A program made the position numbers and the translations under genes. From Periplaneta americana (Eukaryota > Arthropoda > Insecta > Blattodea > Blattidae), in NCBI RefSeq assembly GCF_040183065.1, contig NC_091120.1, positions 182,405,896 to 182,469,895 on the forward strand: a stretch of 64,000 nucleotides of DNA, in the 5' to 3' direction. Shown here piece by piece: positions 54,695 to 64,000 of the stretch. Numbering within the stretch: position 1 is the stretch's first letter; each line of letters begins with the position of its first letter. The notes beneath the pieces were generated by a model. That model was not told the origin of the DNA. It did no database searches and saw only the letters and a program-made list of their open reading frames with translations.

Positions 54695-55372
54695 GTTTCC
54701 GATCTCTGATAACGAATTTGAATGACGTCATGTGCGTCAGGAATCACACCGACAGCTGAATTGCGGCGAGAGGTGACAGACCAGTAGTGAGTGATTTCAT
54801 AACCAGAGTGCACGGTGTATCACAGTAGCAATGCCCAAGAAACTCGAGTCTTTTTGGGAGGGTACATAACAACTCTTTCCTATGCCAAGTATAGTTACGT
54901 GAAAATCATAAGAGCCTGCAAAAAACGTGGTTTCTTTATTTTCAAGAAAGGCATGTTGTGTGTACCTAATAAGACTGGCAAAGCTCGAATGGGATTAATT
55001 CCAGAGTGGAAAAAGCAAGCAAATCCACCTCCCGTCACAAGTCGCCGCACCCCACGAGATGATACAAATTAATTCCATTCGAGCTTTACCAATCTTATGA
55101 AGTACACAGAAGATGCCTTTCTTGGAAATAACGAAACCTCGTTTATTGCACACTTCTTTCATTTTCATTTAACTGTACTTGGCATCGGAAAGGGTTGTTA
55201 TGTACCCCTCCCGAAAAGGCTAGATTTTCTTGGGAATTTCTGCTGTGAGACACCGTGCACTCTGACTATGAGATCACTCACTACTGGTCTGTCACCTCGC
55301 GCAACAGTTCAGCTGTCATGTGACTCCTGACGCACATGATGTCATTCAAATTCGTTATCAGAGCTCGGAAAC
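54695..55372. mobile_element. 678-bp palindromic foldback element
   Basis: Left arm 54695-55003 and right arm 55068-55372 are inverted copies at roughly 85% identity over about 305 bp. Shared blocks: tctgataacgaatttgaatg, gtgacagaccagtagtgagt, gagtgcacggtgt, gggtacataacaac and aagctcgaatgg. The spacer is about 65 bp. There is no transposase; ORFs crossing it are not conserved between arms. Confidence 0.88.
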
Positions 55373-55416
55373 ATGATTAGTTGGAGGCAAGAAATGAATA
55401 CGGTACGAATATCATT

Positions 55417-55570
55417 ATCATCATCTTCCTAACAGGTGATGGTCCTAGAAGGACTGTTCCGGTCTACAAAAGTTTTCCCGCCATCTCTTCACAGGGCGAC
55501 CCAGTGATCTTTTCCCTGTTGGTCTGTAGTTCGAGATCACTCGAGGAATCCTTGTTCTAGGCATACATTT
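55417..55570 (-). mobile_element. LINE 3'-terminal fragment
   Basis: The minus strand encodes MPRTRIPRVISNYRPTGKRS, LGRPVKRWRENFCRPEQS and a stop, the terminal peptide of an RTE-like LINE ORF (compare GRRSLGRPVKRW at 12500). The tail is (GAT)n-like (atcattatcatcatc on the plus strand). Confidence 0.72.
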
Positions 55571-56267
55571 GACATGGTGAAGCTATACCTGGTAAGGTTT
55601 ATCTTGTCTCAGTAGCAATAAAACCAAGTCCCTCCAAATGAGGGTGGAGATTATAGGAGGGTTGTAAATTTTCAGTATTCCTTTCAAAACCTTGTTATTG
55701 TACAGGCTACCGGAACTCAGTTTCTTGAAAGACAAGCTCAGTGACGGAACTACACAGTACGAAGAGAGATATTTTGTAATTTTATTTTGCGCTACAGAAT
55801 GTATCAACTAGTCCCTTCCGCCACTGGATGGATGGACGGCATCACTCCATTCCCCCATCGCCATAACAATACAGACGAAGTAAGACATATCTCCTTTCTC
55901 TCTCTTTTCACAGTGAGACAAGATACATCACACAGACTCTAGTATACGAATATAAATAAAATTAGTTTTATTAAAATTGTTGGTGAATGACGAACAGTCA
56001 ATTACTCGCCATTAGTTAAAAAAAAATATTAAAATAATTTCGTGTCTGGTAAACTTACATTAATATGAAGTCTTATCAAAATTTACTTATTTCTACTGTA
56101 ATGTATTTTAATTCTAGAATGTTCCAGAATCCTACTTGACACTGGTGCATCTACAACTACAACTACAACTACGACTAAGGGGGAACGTAGGTACATTACC
56201 AATACAACATCAACATCTCCATGCATCCATGCCTTTTGTCTTTGTTGTTGAGGTCTTGTCATGGCAG
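55571..56267. other. 3' flank of the terminal exon at 56268; nothing recognised
   Basis: Includes a short (acaact)n-like tract near 56155. As downstream sequence of the minus-strand terminal exon it may contain a 3' UTR. Confidence 0.4.
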
Positions 56268-56369
56268 TCACTTTTTGTTGTTCTCAATTCTCGGCTGGAA
56301 TGTCCCTAGATATGGGGAATGTTTGATGCCGAAGGAATAGCTGGGAGCCCAACTCTTGTCAAGATACAC
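56268..56369 (-). CDS. Terminal exon of a third ODF3/CIMAP1-like gene
   Basis: Minus strand: acceptor gaccctgcag|GTG, 33 codons and TGA. The peptide is VYLDKSWAPSYSFGIKHSPY followed by LGTFQPRIENNKK. APSYSFGIKHSPY is the C-terminal SHIPPO-type motif of ODF3 proteins. Entry is in phase 0, matching the exit phase of the GAHSPEK exon type seen at 477-610. It is more complete than 45841-45924 (similar core FGIKHSPY, different tail). The next exon upstream is not in the remaining 7.6 kb; an intron block homologous to that beside 477-610 occurs at 62487-62735, so it should lie just beyond 64000. Confidence 0.78.
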   Translation of the reverse strand: MYLDKSWAPSYSFGIKHSPYLGTFQPRIENNKK

Positions 56370-56916
56370 CTGCAGGGTCGGGATGTTAGTGGATTAGTCT
56401 AGTCTTGCTCGTTTCAACTACTTCAGCTCTAAGAGTAAATTAATTGAAACTTTAGTAATGTTTGATTTTAATACAGTAGCTACTGGTACCTGATGAGGAT
56501 AAGAGATTAAAACTGTTAACTGTATGTTAACGTTGTGCAGTACAAATATGAAGCTTTTACTGTCTATTTAAGAAGCATTAATCACGTTAATTGACTCTTA
56601 AAGGCTTCCTCATATTCTGGATGTATTAGTGACAAAATCATTATTACTAAATAAAACAGTTTCTTCGGAAAACGTATTATGTGTCTTTCACGTGTTAAAT
56701 TTTATTACCTTGTTAGACTAGACGGCATTTCGGAAGGCGGTTAGTTTCTATATGCGCCGTAGCATTTCTGGTATGTGACGTCACAGGCTTGTACAGTAGA
56801 ACCAATCAGAATGAGTCTATAACAAGCACTTCCCGAGTTCGTTTGTTCACGTGTGAGTGTTTCAATACATTGAATAAGTAAAACTAACATTTACTGTGTG
56901 TATGTAAGGTAAATAA
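56370..56916. other. Stretch without a confident gene
   Basis: 56720-56900, GC-richer, probably is the 5' region of the transposon whose remnant starts at 56917. Confidence 0.4.
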
Positions 56917-57160
56917 ATGGAAGAAGAGACTGTAAAAACACAAGTATTACACAAGCAGGCGCGGAAAATAGTGTTTAAGGTGTATAATTATTTTAAAAAC
57001 GTTAACGAGCAGAACGCTGCCGGCCATCTTGATGCGGGCTGCAACGTTGCCAATATGCAAGAAATGACTGCAGCAGCATATGGTGTGGGATTGAGAACCG
57101 TGTAAAGAATATTGTTAGTGAAGGAAAGAGGGTTTGTTTGGTGGCATGCTTACAGTAATC
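56917..57160 (+). pseudogene. N-terminal remnant of an insect DDE transposase (helix-turn-helix)
   Basis: MEEETVKTQVLHKQARKIVF then KVYNYFKNVNE and MQEMTAAAYGVGLRT. A two-base shift near 57103 breaks the frame; the other frame continues VKNIVSEGKR. The layout (R-K-I-V ... F ... A-A-x-G-V-x-x-R-T-V-x-x-I) parallels the small ORF at 17109-17435. Only the DNA-binding N-terminus is left before the MITE at 57213. Confidence 0.6.
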
Positions 57161-57212
57161 AACGGCTAAGTTAATTATTGTCTTTTGATAATTTAAATTC
57201 TCTTCTGCACTA

Positions 57213-57805
57213 CTGGGTGTTCAGTTCAAAATGTGTCTTGGCTCGCTGTATGCCGTCATGTGGCTAGCTGATGAGCCTAGAGAATTCAATCTTCCTACAC
57301 TTCCGCAGCTCAGGTGTATAATCTAAGAGGCAGAGAAGTTGGCTAGCAAGTACGGCGTTCATTCTGAAGAGTACGTGCCGATATGTATGGTAACGCCGGT
57401 AGTGGCAGGAATGTGAACTGTTTGGAAATACGTACTGTCGGGATATGGGGAGAGGGTTAAGACGATTACTTACGTATTTGTTGACATTAACTTCGACGGT
57501 CAACATGAACACGGAGCATTTGATTTGTGTTGTGGAATGTTACCGTACGCAACCGATGATAACAAATACCCTGCGTACGACTTGCCGGCGCAAAACACAG
57601 TTCGAAAGAGGTTATGGTAGCACACAGACCGTACAGACCGCCATCTGTTGCTACGACGTTCAAGTTATACCGTACACGTTCTCAAGTTCAGATTGAAGAA
57701 CGCCTTAAATAATAGGCAACTTCTCTAACATATCAGCTGAAACTCGCTTCAAATCGGTGACCCAACAACAGTGACGTCATGACACACTTTGAAATGAACA
57801 CCCAG
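57213..57805. mobile_element. MITE with CTGGGTGTTCA inverted ends
   Basis: 593 bp flanked by ta (57211-57212, 57806-57807). The ends CTGGGTGTTCAGTTCAAAAT and, inverted, CTGGGTGTTCATTTCAAAGT are 18/20 identical. GC-richer than the surroundings. Non-coding. Confidence 0.8.
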
Positions 57806-57930
57806 TATTTGTATTACACGTGCGCGTGAAGTACGATGTGGCAATGTTGTACACTGCCTTGCTCTCTCTATCTGTCTCTCTCGACGCAAACGCTAGCAGA
57901 CTACCGCCTTCTGAATTGCCGTCGACTCTA

Positions 57931-58537
57931 ACATGTTTCGGCCTGCTATTAGCCATCTTCAGAACTGGTTGTTGCTGGTCTTGGCGTCTTTTGTTTTGTT
58001 TCCTGTGGGGGTGTGTTTGTGTAGTGTAATGTGGAGTCAAAGAGTGTGTGTTCTGAAATTGAGTTGTGTGTTGAGAATTTCGTTTGGATATGTTTTTGTG
58101 TGTCTGTATATTTGGTATTGTTCTAGTGTGTTTAGTCTCTGGCTTTTTGGTTGGATGTATAGAATTTCCATGTCTGTGTTGATATCTCTGAAGGTGTGGT
58201 TAGTATTTGTGATGTGTTCTGCACATGTGGAAGTGTTTTGTAATTTTGTTATGGCCCTGATGTATTCTTTGTAACGCGTTTGAAATGATCTGCCTGAATG
58301 TCCTATGTAGAAGTTGTTGCAGGTGTTACATTTGAGTTTGTCTACGCCTGTGTGATTGTATTTGTTTGTTTGTGTGTTGAGATGTTTTTGTAGAGTATTA
58401 TTTGTTCTGTATGCGATGTTGTAATTTAATTTCTTGAATGAGGTTGTAATCTTGTGTTTGTTTTTGTTTTCGTATGTTAGTGCCAAGACCAGCAACAGCC
58501 AGTTCTGAACATGACCAATAGCAGGCCGAAACATGTT
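57931..58537 (-). mobile_element. Penelope-like element fragment with GIY-YIG endonuclease and inverted ends
   Basis: The minus frame (58037-58480) encodes LNYNIAYRTNNTLQKHLNTQ, then KLKCNTCNNFYIGHSGRSFQ, TRYKEYIRAIT and HTKTYPNEILNTQLNFRTHT. This is the GIY-YIG endonuclease that follows the RT in Penelope-like retroelements (YIG, then R of GRSFQTR). The C-terminus is followed by the block aacatgtttcggcctgctat at 57930, which recurs inverted at 58482-58537 (caggccgaaacatgtt). The RT is missing; the element is 5' truncated and capped by an inverted copy of its own end. Confidence 0.8.
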
Positions 58538-59139
58538 ATCAAGGTAATAAAATTTAACACGTGAAAGGCACATTATACGCTTTCCGAAGTGATATAGTGT
58601 TAAAAGTTGTGTAATCAAGATGTATAATGAAACAGTTCCTATAAATAATAAGGATTTGGCAAATAGTCACTAAAAATTATCTGGCATTAGACATTTTGAC
58701 GTAGAACTACGAATTTGTATTCGGCCCAATATGTCGTGAACCACTCGGTAACAATAAAGCCTAAAAACTTATTACATTAGAATTACTTATAAATTTTGAA
58801 CAAATAAATACAGTGAAACGAAATTATACCACGCGTGGTCAAAGGCGTCCCGTAACTGTAAACATCCACACAAAACCGATTGAACCCTCAAGGCAGGCGA
58901 GACGGGTGGGGCAAAACATGCCTCGAAAATTCTGGCAGCCATTTTATGCTGAACTGAGTGAGATATCAATTGTTCCGGGAGTTTGAGGTGTTGACTGATT
59001 AAGCACGACAAGATCGATTAAATAAACGTAGAAAAATATGATCTGCTGTAAAATTGACCCTCAGTTTTCAAAAAGTAGTCTTGAAAATTTCTGAATTTCA
59101 ATACCAGTCAAAATGTCTGTGAAGGTGTGACTTATAAAG
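58538..59139. other. Stretch without a confident gene
   Basis: No delimited repeat or credible exon. Confidence 0.4.
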
Positions 59140-59141
59140 TA

Positions 59142-59874
59142 CAGTCTGATTCGTTTGGGTATAATAATATTAATTTATTATTATAAAGCTATTATGATAG
59201 TAGGAACACTTTCCTGCTGGTTATATTATGATTAAAAGATGGGAGTTTCCATTTATGACAATCAACAATGCATAATCTGAAAGGACAAATAAAAATCGTA
59301 GATGATTAAAATGTCTACTACAAAACAACAGCGGGCACAATGTGTTCTTTGGCATGCTAAATTTGAGAGTATTAAAAGAGTTCAAAGGGAATTTCGATGT
59401 GAGTATGGTGTGTGTAATGCACCTAAATATGATTCCATAATGTTGTGGTATCGAACAATTGTAGAAACAGGTTCTGTGTTAAAAAAACATGCAGGAGATC
59501 GCAGGCAAAACCCAGTATGAGAAGCAGCTATCTCTTGGCTTGGCCCACAAACTCCCCAGATCTAACCTCTCCTGACTTCTTCGTGTGGGGTTTTGTTAAA
59601 GACATTGTCTAGTCACAGAAACCCAGGAACATTGATAATCTGAGAGTAAAATTTACTCAAGCTTTTTAACAAATCACCCCTCTTATGTTACAACGGACAT
59701 GGGCTGAATTGCATCACCGTTTTGAGTTGTGCAGGGTGCGCAATGGGGGTCATGTTGAGCTCTGAGGAATCTCCCATCTTTCAGTGTTGTATGCACAAAG
59801 TTTCAACAAATAAAGTTCAGTAGTAAATGTTTTACGGTGTTTTTATTTTATCCATACTCAAACGGATCATCCTG
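59142..59874 (+). mobile_element. Internally deleted DUF4817-type Tc1/mariner
   Basis: 733 bp flanked by TA (59140-59141, 59875-59876). The ends CAGTCTGATTCGTTTGGGTA and, inverted, CAGGATGATCCGTTTGAGTA differ at four positions. It encodes the start (MSTTKQQRAQCVLWHAKFES ... GSVLKKHAGDRR at 59311-59505) and end of one transposase (WPTNSPDLTSPDFFVWGFVK near 59545, then HHRFELCRVRNGGHVEL near 59715). The catalytic middle is gone; the deletion joins after RRQNPV. Confidence 0.88.
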
Positions 59875-59876
59875 TA

Positions 59877-60383
59877 GATAATTTCCGCATACTTTTAAAT
59901 GTATAAAAAACATGCATTTCGCATACAAATCCGGGCTCTAGTTATCAGTAATCCCATAGTCCGGGTTAAGATCATGGTGTGGCGTGCTGTACTTGTACAA
60001 GAGTGCGGTCGTTCGGCTACCCAATCATTCACAGAATAGGAGTGGTATGTACAATAAGCCTCAGGCTGCAGTGTAAGCCTTCAGGTTCCTCTTCCGTACA
60101 AGAGAGAGAGAAAAAAACGTAGTTCTACGTCATCAACTTTCTGGCTTATTTCACTAGTAAGCCAATGCTGTCTCTGATGTTTTTTAGCATTAATTTATCA
60201 AACAGCAAGATTTGAAGGTATCTAATACAAAAACATGATAGCTAGTGAGGTTTGGGATTGATTGTAGTAACATTTCATATTAATTATGTAACATTTTTTA
60301 TCTCTGTTCTCAAATACTGATGGTAGCCTACATGTAAAAAAAAGTACTGTACCTACCTATACATCATGTAGTAGGCCTACAAC
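59877..60383. other. Stretch without a confident gene
   Basis: Nothing recognised apart from a short gagagaga tract near 60104. Confidence 0.4.
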
Positions 60384-61041
60384 TTGAAGGGGGTGACGGG
60401 TAAAATTTCTATTTTCTACATTTTTCAAGCTACATCCTTGATTTTTCGTACACATAATCACGGTGTGATAGATAATGATGTGATGAAGTTTCATTTCTCT
60501 GAGTCAATTAGTTTCTGGGTTTTTAAGAAAAAATATTTTGAAAAATGTGCATAGGCTATTTCAAACTGGAAAGTGTCGCTCAATTTTTCAGTAAAATGTC
60601 TGAATTTTTTTTTTGCAAGACCAGTGACATATTTAGAAAAAACACCACTCATTAATTTTCCTATATCTTTACTACAAAACGGGAGAAAAAAAATTTTATA
60701 ACCACTGCACACCTAAAAATAGAAATTTTTCATTGCCACTATAAATATTTCATTTTTTATTTCAAAAAGTATTTATTTAATAATAATACAAAACCCATGC
60801 GCTATTTCGTTAATCATAGTGTATAGAACATGCAGTAAAAATTTAATGTTCCTAGCATAAAAATTGTAAGAGTCTTTACACTTCGAACAACTTTTAGATT
60901 TCGCATAGAATTGAAGTTCAAGGGTGCAGCCATTTATATTATTGCGTAATTTTTATGCTTTCGAGCGCCGCAAGAATTGAAACTTGCTTTCAGGGGCGAG
61001 CTAAAGTTTTTCTGTATATATTATATTTTATGTTACGATTA

Positions 61042-61077
<36 letters not shown>

Positions 61078-61313
61078 ACGAACGAAGGAAAGAAGGAACA
61101 AACAAACAAACAAACAAACAAAAAACAAACAAACAGACAAACAAACAAATAAATAAATAAATGAACGAATGAACGAACGAATAAACGAAAAAAAAATAAA
61201 TGAATGAATGAATGAACGAACGAACAAATAAATGAACAAACAAACAAACAAACGAACCAAACAAACAAACAAACAAATAAACAAACAAACAAACAAATAA
61301 ATGAACGAACGAA

Positions 61314-61380
<67 letters not shown>

Positions 61381-61405
61381 GTAAATAAATGAACGAATGA
61401 ACGAA

Positions 61406-61448
<43 letters not shown>

Positions 61449-61973
61449 ACGAACGAACGAATAAATAAATAAACGAAGGAACGAAGGAACGAACGAACGA
61501 ACGAACGAACAAACAAACAAACAAACAAACAAACAAACAAACAAACAAACAAACAAATAAATAAATAAATGAACAAATGAACGAACAAACGAATAAATAA
61601 ACAAATAAATAAATAAATGAACGAATGAACGAACGAATAAATAAATAAATAAATGAACGAATGAACGAACGAATAAATAAATAAATAAATAAATAAATGA
61701 ACGAATAAATAAATAAATAAATGAACGAATGAACGAACGAATAAATAAATAAATAAATAAATAAATGAACGAATAAATAAATAAATAAATAAACGAATGA
61801 ACGAATAAATAAATAAATAAATAAATAAATAAATGAACGAATAAATAAATAAATAAACAAATAAACAAATAAATAAATAAATAAATGAACGAATAAATAA
61901 ATAAACAAACAAATAAATAAACAAATAAATAAATAAATAAATGAACGAATGAACGAACGAACGAACGAACGAA

Positions 61974-62016
<43 letters not shown>

Positions 62017-62125
62017 ATGAACGAATAAATAAATAAATAAGAGATTGCCGATTCATTTTTTACAAGGAAATGAAAATACGATTTTTGATTGAAAACGACC
62101 AAAATTTCACCTGTCACCCCCTTAA
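60384..62125. mobile_element. Element with AAGGGGGTGAC inverted ends, enclosing a tetranucleotide array
   Basis: The left end gaagggggtgacgggtaaaa and the inverted right end taagggggtgacaggtgaaa match. Low-complexity A/T sequence lies inside on the left, the array on the right. The target duplication is unclear. Confidence 0.6.
61043..62040. repeat. About 1-kb tetranucleotide array, (TAAA)/(GAAC)/(CAAA) blocks
   Basis: Nearly every fourth base steps through taaa, gaac, gaat or caaa units. Blocks with recurrent order (aaataaatgaacgaatgaac then gaacgaataaat) repeat along 61600-62000. Long minus-strand frames of Leu/Phe/Ile/Tyr (up to 392 codons, three registers) are artefacts of the period. 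Confidence 0.97.
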
Positions 62126-62486
62126 GAAAGGTATGAAAATTCCCTACAAAATTGTAATAGAGAAACATGCTGATATTTTAATGATAATTATTAATATTAT
62201 AGAGAAGTAAAAAAAATACTACTTATAGATTATGATTTTTCTGAAAGGGAACAAATTAAGGCAGGGTATCCTATTAACTCAATACAGAAATGAAGTTTCT
62301 AGGAAATTTTTCATTAATGAAAGCAGCTGGGTTTTCCGATTTTCTAAGTGAAGATTTTATTATAAAAGTTAAATAAAGTTTTAGACACACATTTCTAATT
62401 GAGTATTGTATACCTATTCAGTTACATTTACGTAAAGGCTTAGCTTTACCGGTATCTCTCTAGAACACAGGCTACTCTTGAAACCA
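62126..62486. other. Stretch without a confident gene
   Basis: AT-rich; no feature recognised. Confidence 0.4.
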
Positions 62487-62735
62487 CATAAATCACAATT
62501 CGTACTTCATATATCTTTCCAAAAATTTATATCCATAATTTTGTATTTTGTATTATACATCTGCTTGACAATTAGGTACATTATACAAGGTTTTATGCAC
62601 ATTTAATATGCAAAATAAGGTGCAATGGAGGAAATAAGGTAAGTCACTAATGAAATACATATCGAGGAGTGTGAAATAAAGGTATATTACGTTTCTACTA
62701 TATTAAAAATAGTATATTACGATGCAAGGTTGGGA
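62487..62735. repeat. Second copy of the intron segment at 26-235
   Basis: Same orientation and block order as 26-235, with an extra about 40 bp in the middle (near 62620-62670). It probably marks the intron between the terminal exon at 56268 and the next exon, beyond the window. Confidence 0.6.
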
Positions 62736-62740
62736 AATGC

Positions 62741-62812
62741 TTTTACAAAATCGAGGAAAAGTTTGAAAAACTCGCTCTGCTCGTTTTTCAATTTCCAAGA
62801 TTTTGTAATATA
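62741..62812. repeat. Imperfect stem-loop
   Basis: ttacaaaatcgaggaaa and inverted tttccaagattttgtaa, with ttgaaaaactcg facing cgtttttcaa. About 30-bp stem. The style resembles the distal palindrome of the repeat at 42400-42530. Confidence 0.65.
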
Positions 62813-62989
62813 CTTCACAAACGTGTATTGTGCAACATTTCTTGCACTATCATATTTTAAAAATTGCAAATACAATATATTTTGCATTGAAAATTTAGAG
62901 CAATATTATTCCAAAACCTTCGCAAAACTGCAGTGTAATGGTAACTAAGTAACAATAAATGCACTGTAAAGGTAAGCGTTCACTACATC

Positions 62990-63312
62990 GTATCGCACTC
63001 ATCGGACGAATCGCACGGATCGGAAAAAGTCTGTCTTTGCTGTAATTGTTATGTAACCGCGTTCACTACATCGTATCGCACGCATCGCCTCTCGGCAAAT
63101 CCGTCCATGTTTCTCGGATGAGCAACTTTTCCGATGCGTGCGATCATGGCCTTCTTTAATAAGTCAATTTTAATTGGTCGACAGTTGCTATTATGTTGTG
63201 CCATGTTCAGTGTCGCGCCAAAATGGCAGACGGAAAACTTATTTGGCTTGTAGAAAATTGCGAAGAATTATATAATTTGAGGCGTTCCCATTACAGTAAC
63301 CAAGTCATTTCT
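62990..63312 (+). mobile_element. PIF/Harbinger-like fragment with MADF-domain start
   Basis: gcgttcactacatcgtatcg occurs near 62972 and, almost unchanged, near 63060. An ORF at 63193 reads MADGKLIWLVENCEELYNLR then RSHYSNQ, the first helix of a MADF (Myb/SANT-like) domain as encoded by PIF/Harbinger elements. The domain is cut at about 27 residues by a (CA)n-(TA)n tract. No nuclease gene is seen. Confidence 0.5.
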
Positions 63313-63313
63313 T

Positions 63314-63314
<1 letters not shown>

Positions 63315-63383
<69 letters not shown>
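63315..63383. repeat. (CA)n-(TA)n microsatellite
   Basis: Short cacaca run followed by about 60 bp of TA repeats. Confidence 0.95.
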
Positions 63384-63386
<3 letters not shown>

Positions 63387-64000
63387 GTAACCAATATTTC
63401 ATTCGTTTCTTCCTCTTCAATTAAGAGGCATGAAGCAATTACAAATTCTTATTTGCTAACAGTCATATACAGTAATTAATAGACCTAACCTCAACTCCTC
63501 TGTTTTCAGCAATGTCAATATCGTACGACGTCATGTTTTAAACAGCTGATAGGGGAATCCAATGAGGTGGAGCCGTTACAGTGAACGCACTGCACTTAAA
63601 ATCAGGGGCGGTTATTCAGGTGAAGTAGGTGAAGTGTCACTTCACGTATTTACGTGTAAAACACAATTTTATCTCATATTAATAATTAATTCCAGTTATT
63701 ACCGATACCGTATTTCTAAAATAAAAAAAAGTTTTCTTTTCAGTCGTTATAAAGAGTGTTTAGTTGTATAAATACTAACTGTAACCGTCCGTCGAATAGA
63801 ATAATGCCAACTGTTACGAGCGCCGAGCGGTGACTATTGGAACTTAGTACAATACTGCAGAGGTGAAATTATTTGGGCTCCCATTCTCATACAGCACTTG
63901 GTTTCCATGGTAACGCGACGTCACGCACTAAAGAAAGATTGTATGAGTGAAGTGCATTTCTGAGTCTTTCAGTTACGGAAAACTGCCAGACTTGTTGTAG
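63384..64000. other. Stretch without a confident gene; possible hAT-type end at 63603
   Basis: caggggcggttattcaggtg followed by aagtgtcacttcac resembles the outer end of TTF-type hAT elements; no opposite end lies within the window. Confidence 0.35.

Noticed and set aside
54815-55330. Two small plus-strand ORFs (85 and 77 codons)
   Set aside because: Both lie in the arms of the palindrome and are not conserved between arms.
57777-58029. ORFs around the Penelope-like 3' end (87 and 69 codons)
   Set aside because: They read through the inverted end block and antisense sequence; only the GIY-YIG frame is supported.
60990-62168. 392-, 342- and 288-codon minus-strand ORFs of Leu/Phe/Ile/Tyr repeats
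   Set aside because: Products of the tetranucleotide array in three registers; no domain and no coding signature.

Overview
This is an animal nuclear window, almost certainly from an insect with a large, repeat-rich genome. Long introns, GT-AG exon boundaries, AT-rich spacers and dense transposon debris point there: Tc1/mariner, pogo/Tigger, hAT, RTE- and Jockey-type LINEs, a Penelope-like element and at least six tRNA-like or related SINE families. The repeat mix would fit a cockroach, termite or another large-genome polyneopteran; that is inference. No bacterial gene, CRISPR array, rRNA or convincing stand-alone tRNA gene is present.

The only recognisable host coding sequence is on the minus strand and belongs to the sperm-tail PG-rich (SHIPPO/STPG) family, like vertebrate ODF3/CIMAP1. 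Four good internal exons lie at 29505-29612, 26550-26657, 23343-23447 and 477-610 (transcription runs right to left). Reading phases agree across all junctions, so they join into one frame of PG-type repeats ending in the GAHSPEK signature. The 108-bp repeat exon is tandemly duplicated with its flanking intron: two intact copies, one broken by a single-base deletion (30486-30592) and one heavily decayed (31238-31335). Two further terminal exons of the same family, ending in FGIKHSPY-type peptides and stop codons, lie at 45841-45924 and 56268-56369. With a duplicated intron piece shared by 26-235 and 62487-62735, this implies a tandem cluster of at least three related genes or gene relics. The last exon of the first gene and most exons of the third lie outside the window.

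Almost everything else is mobile or repetitive DNA. Well-delimited copies include a complete mariner with intact DD(34)D residues but broken frame (34618-35953), a DUF4817-type Tc1/mariner interrupted by a SINE (21339-22992), a relative with roughly 250-bp terminal inverted repeats (48506-50193), a third one internally deleted (59142-59874), two pogo/Tigger derivatives (2542-3436, 5045-5882), a hAT derivative with a perfect 8-bp target duplication (18941-19822), and two copies of an AT-rich hAT-like family (25648-26374, 46585-47592).

Unexplained structure includes several long palindromes (54695-55372, 17978-18221, 53720-53976, 24631-24694), a 286-bp tandem array built from a tRNA-like SINE (14914-15770), a 59-bp purine-rich minisatellite with an alternating two-unit order (39540-40868), a 1-kb tetranucleotide array (61043-62040), and a two-copy repeat family that carries a tyrosine-recombinase-like C-terminal motif (28510-29155 and 41876-42530).
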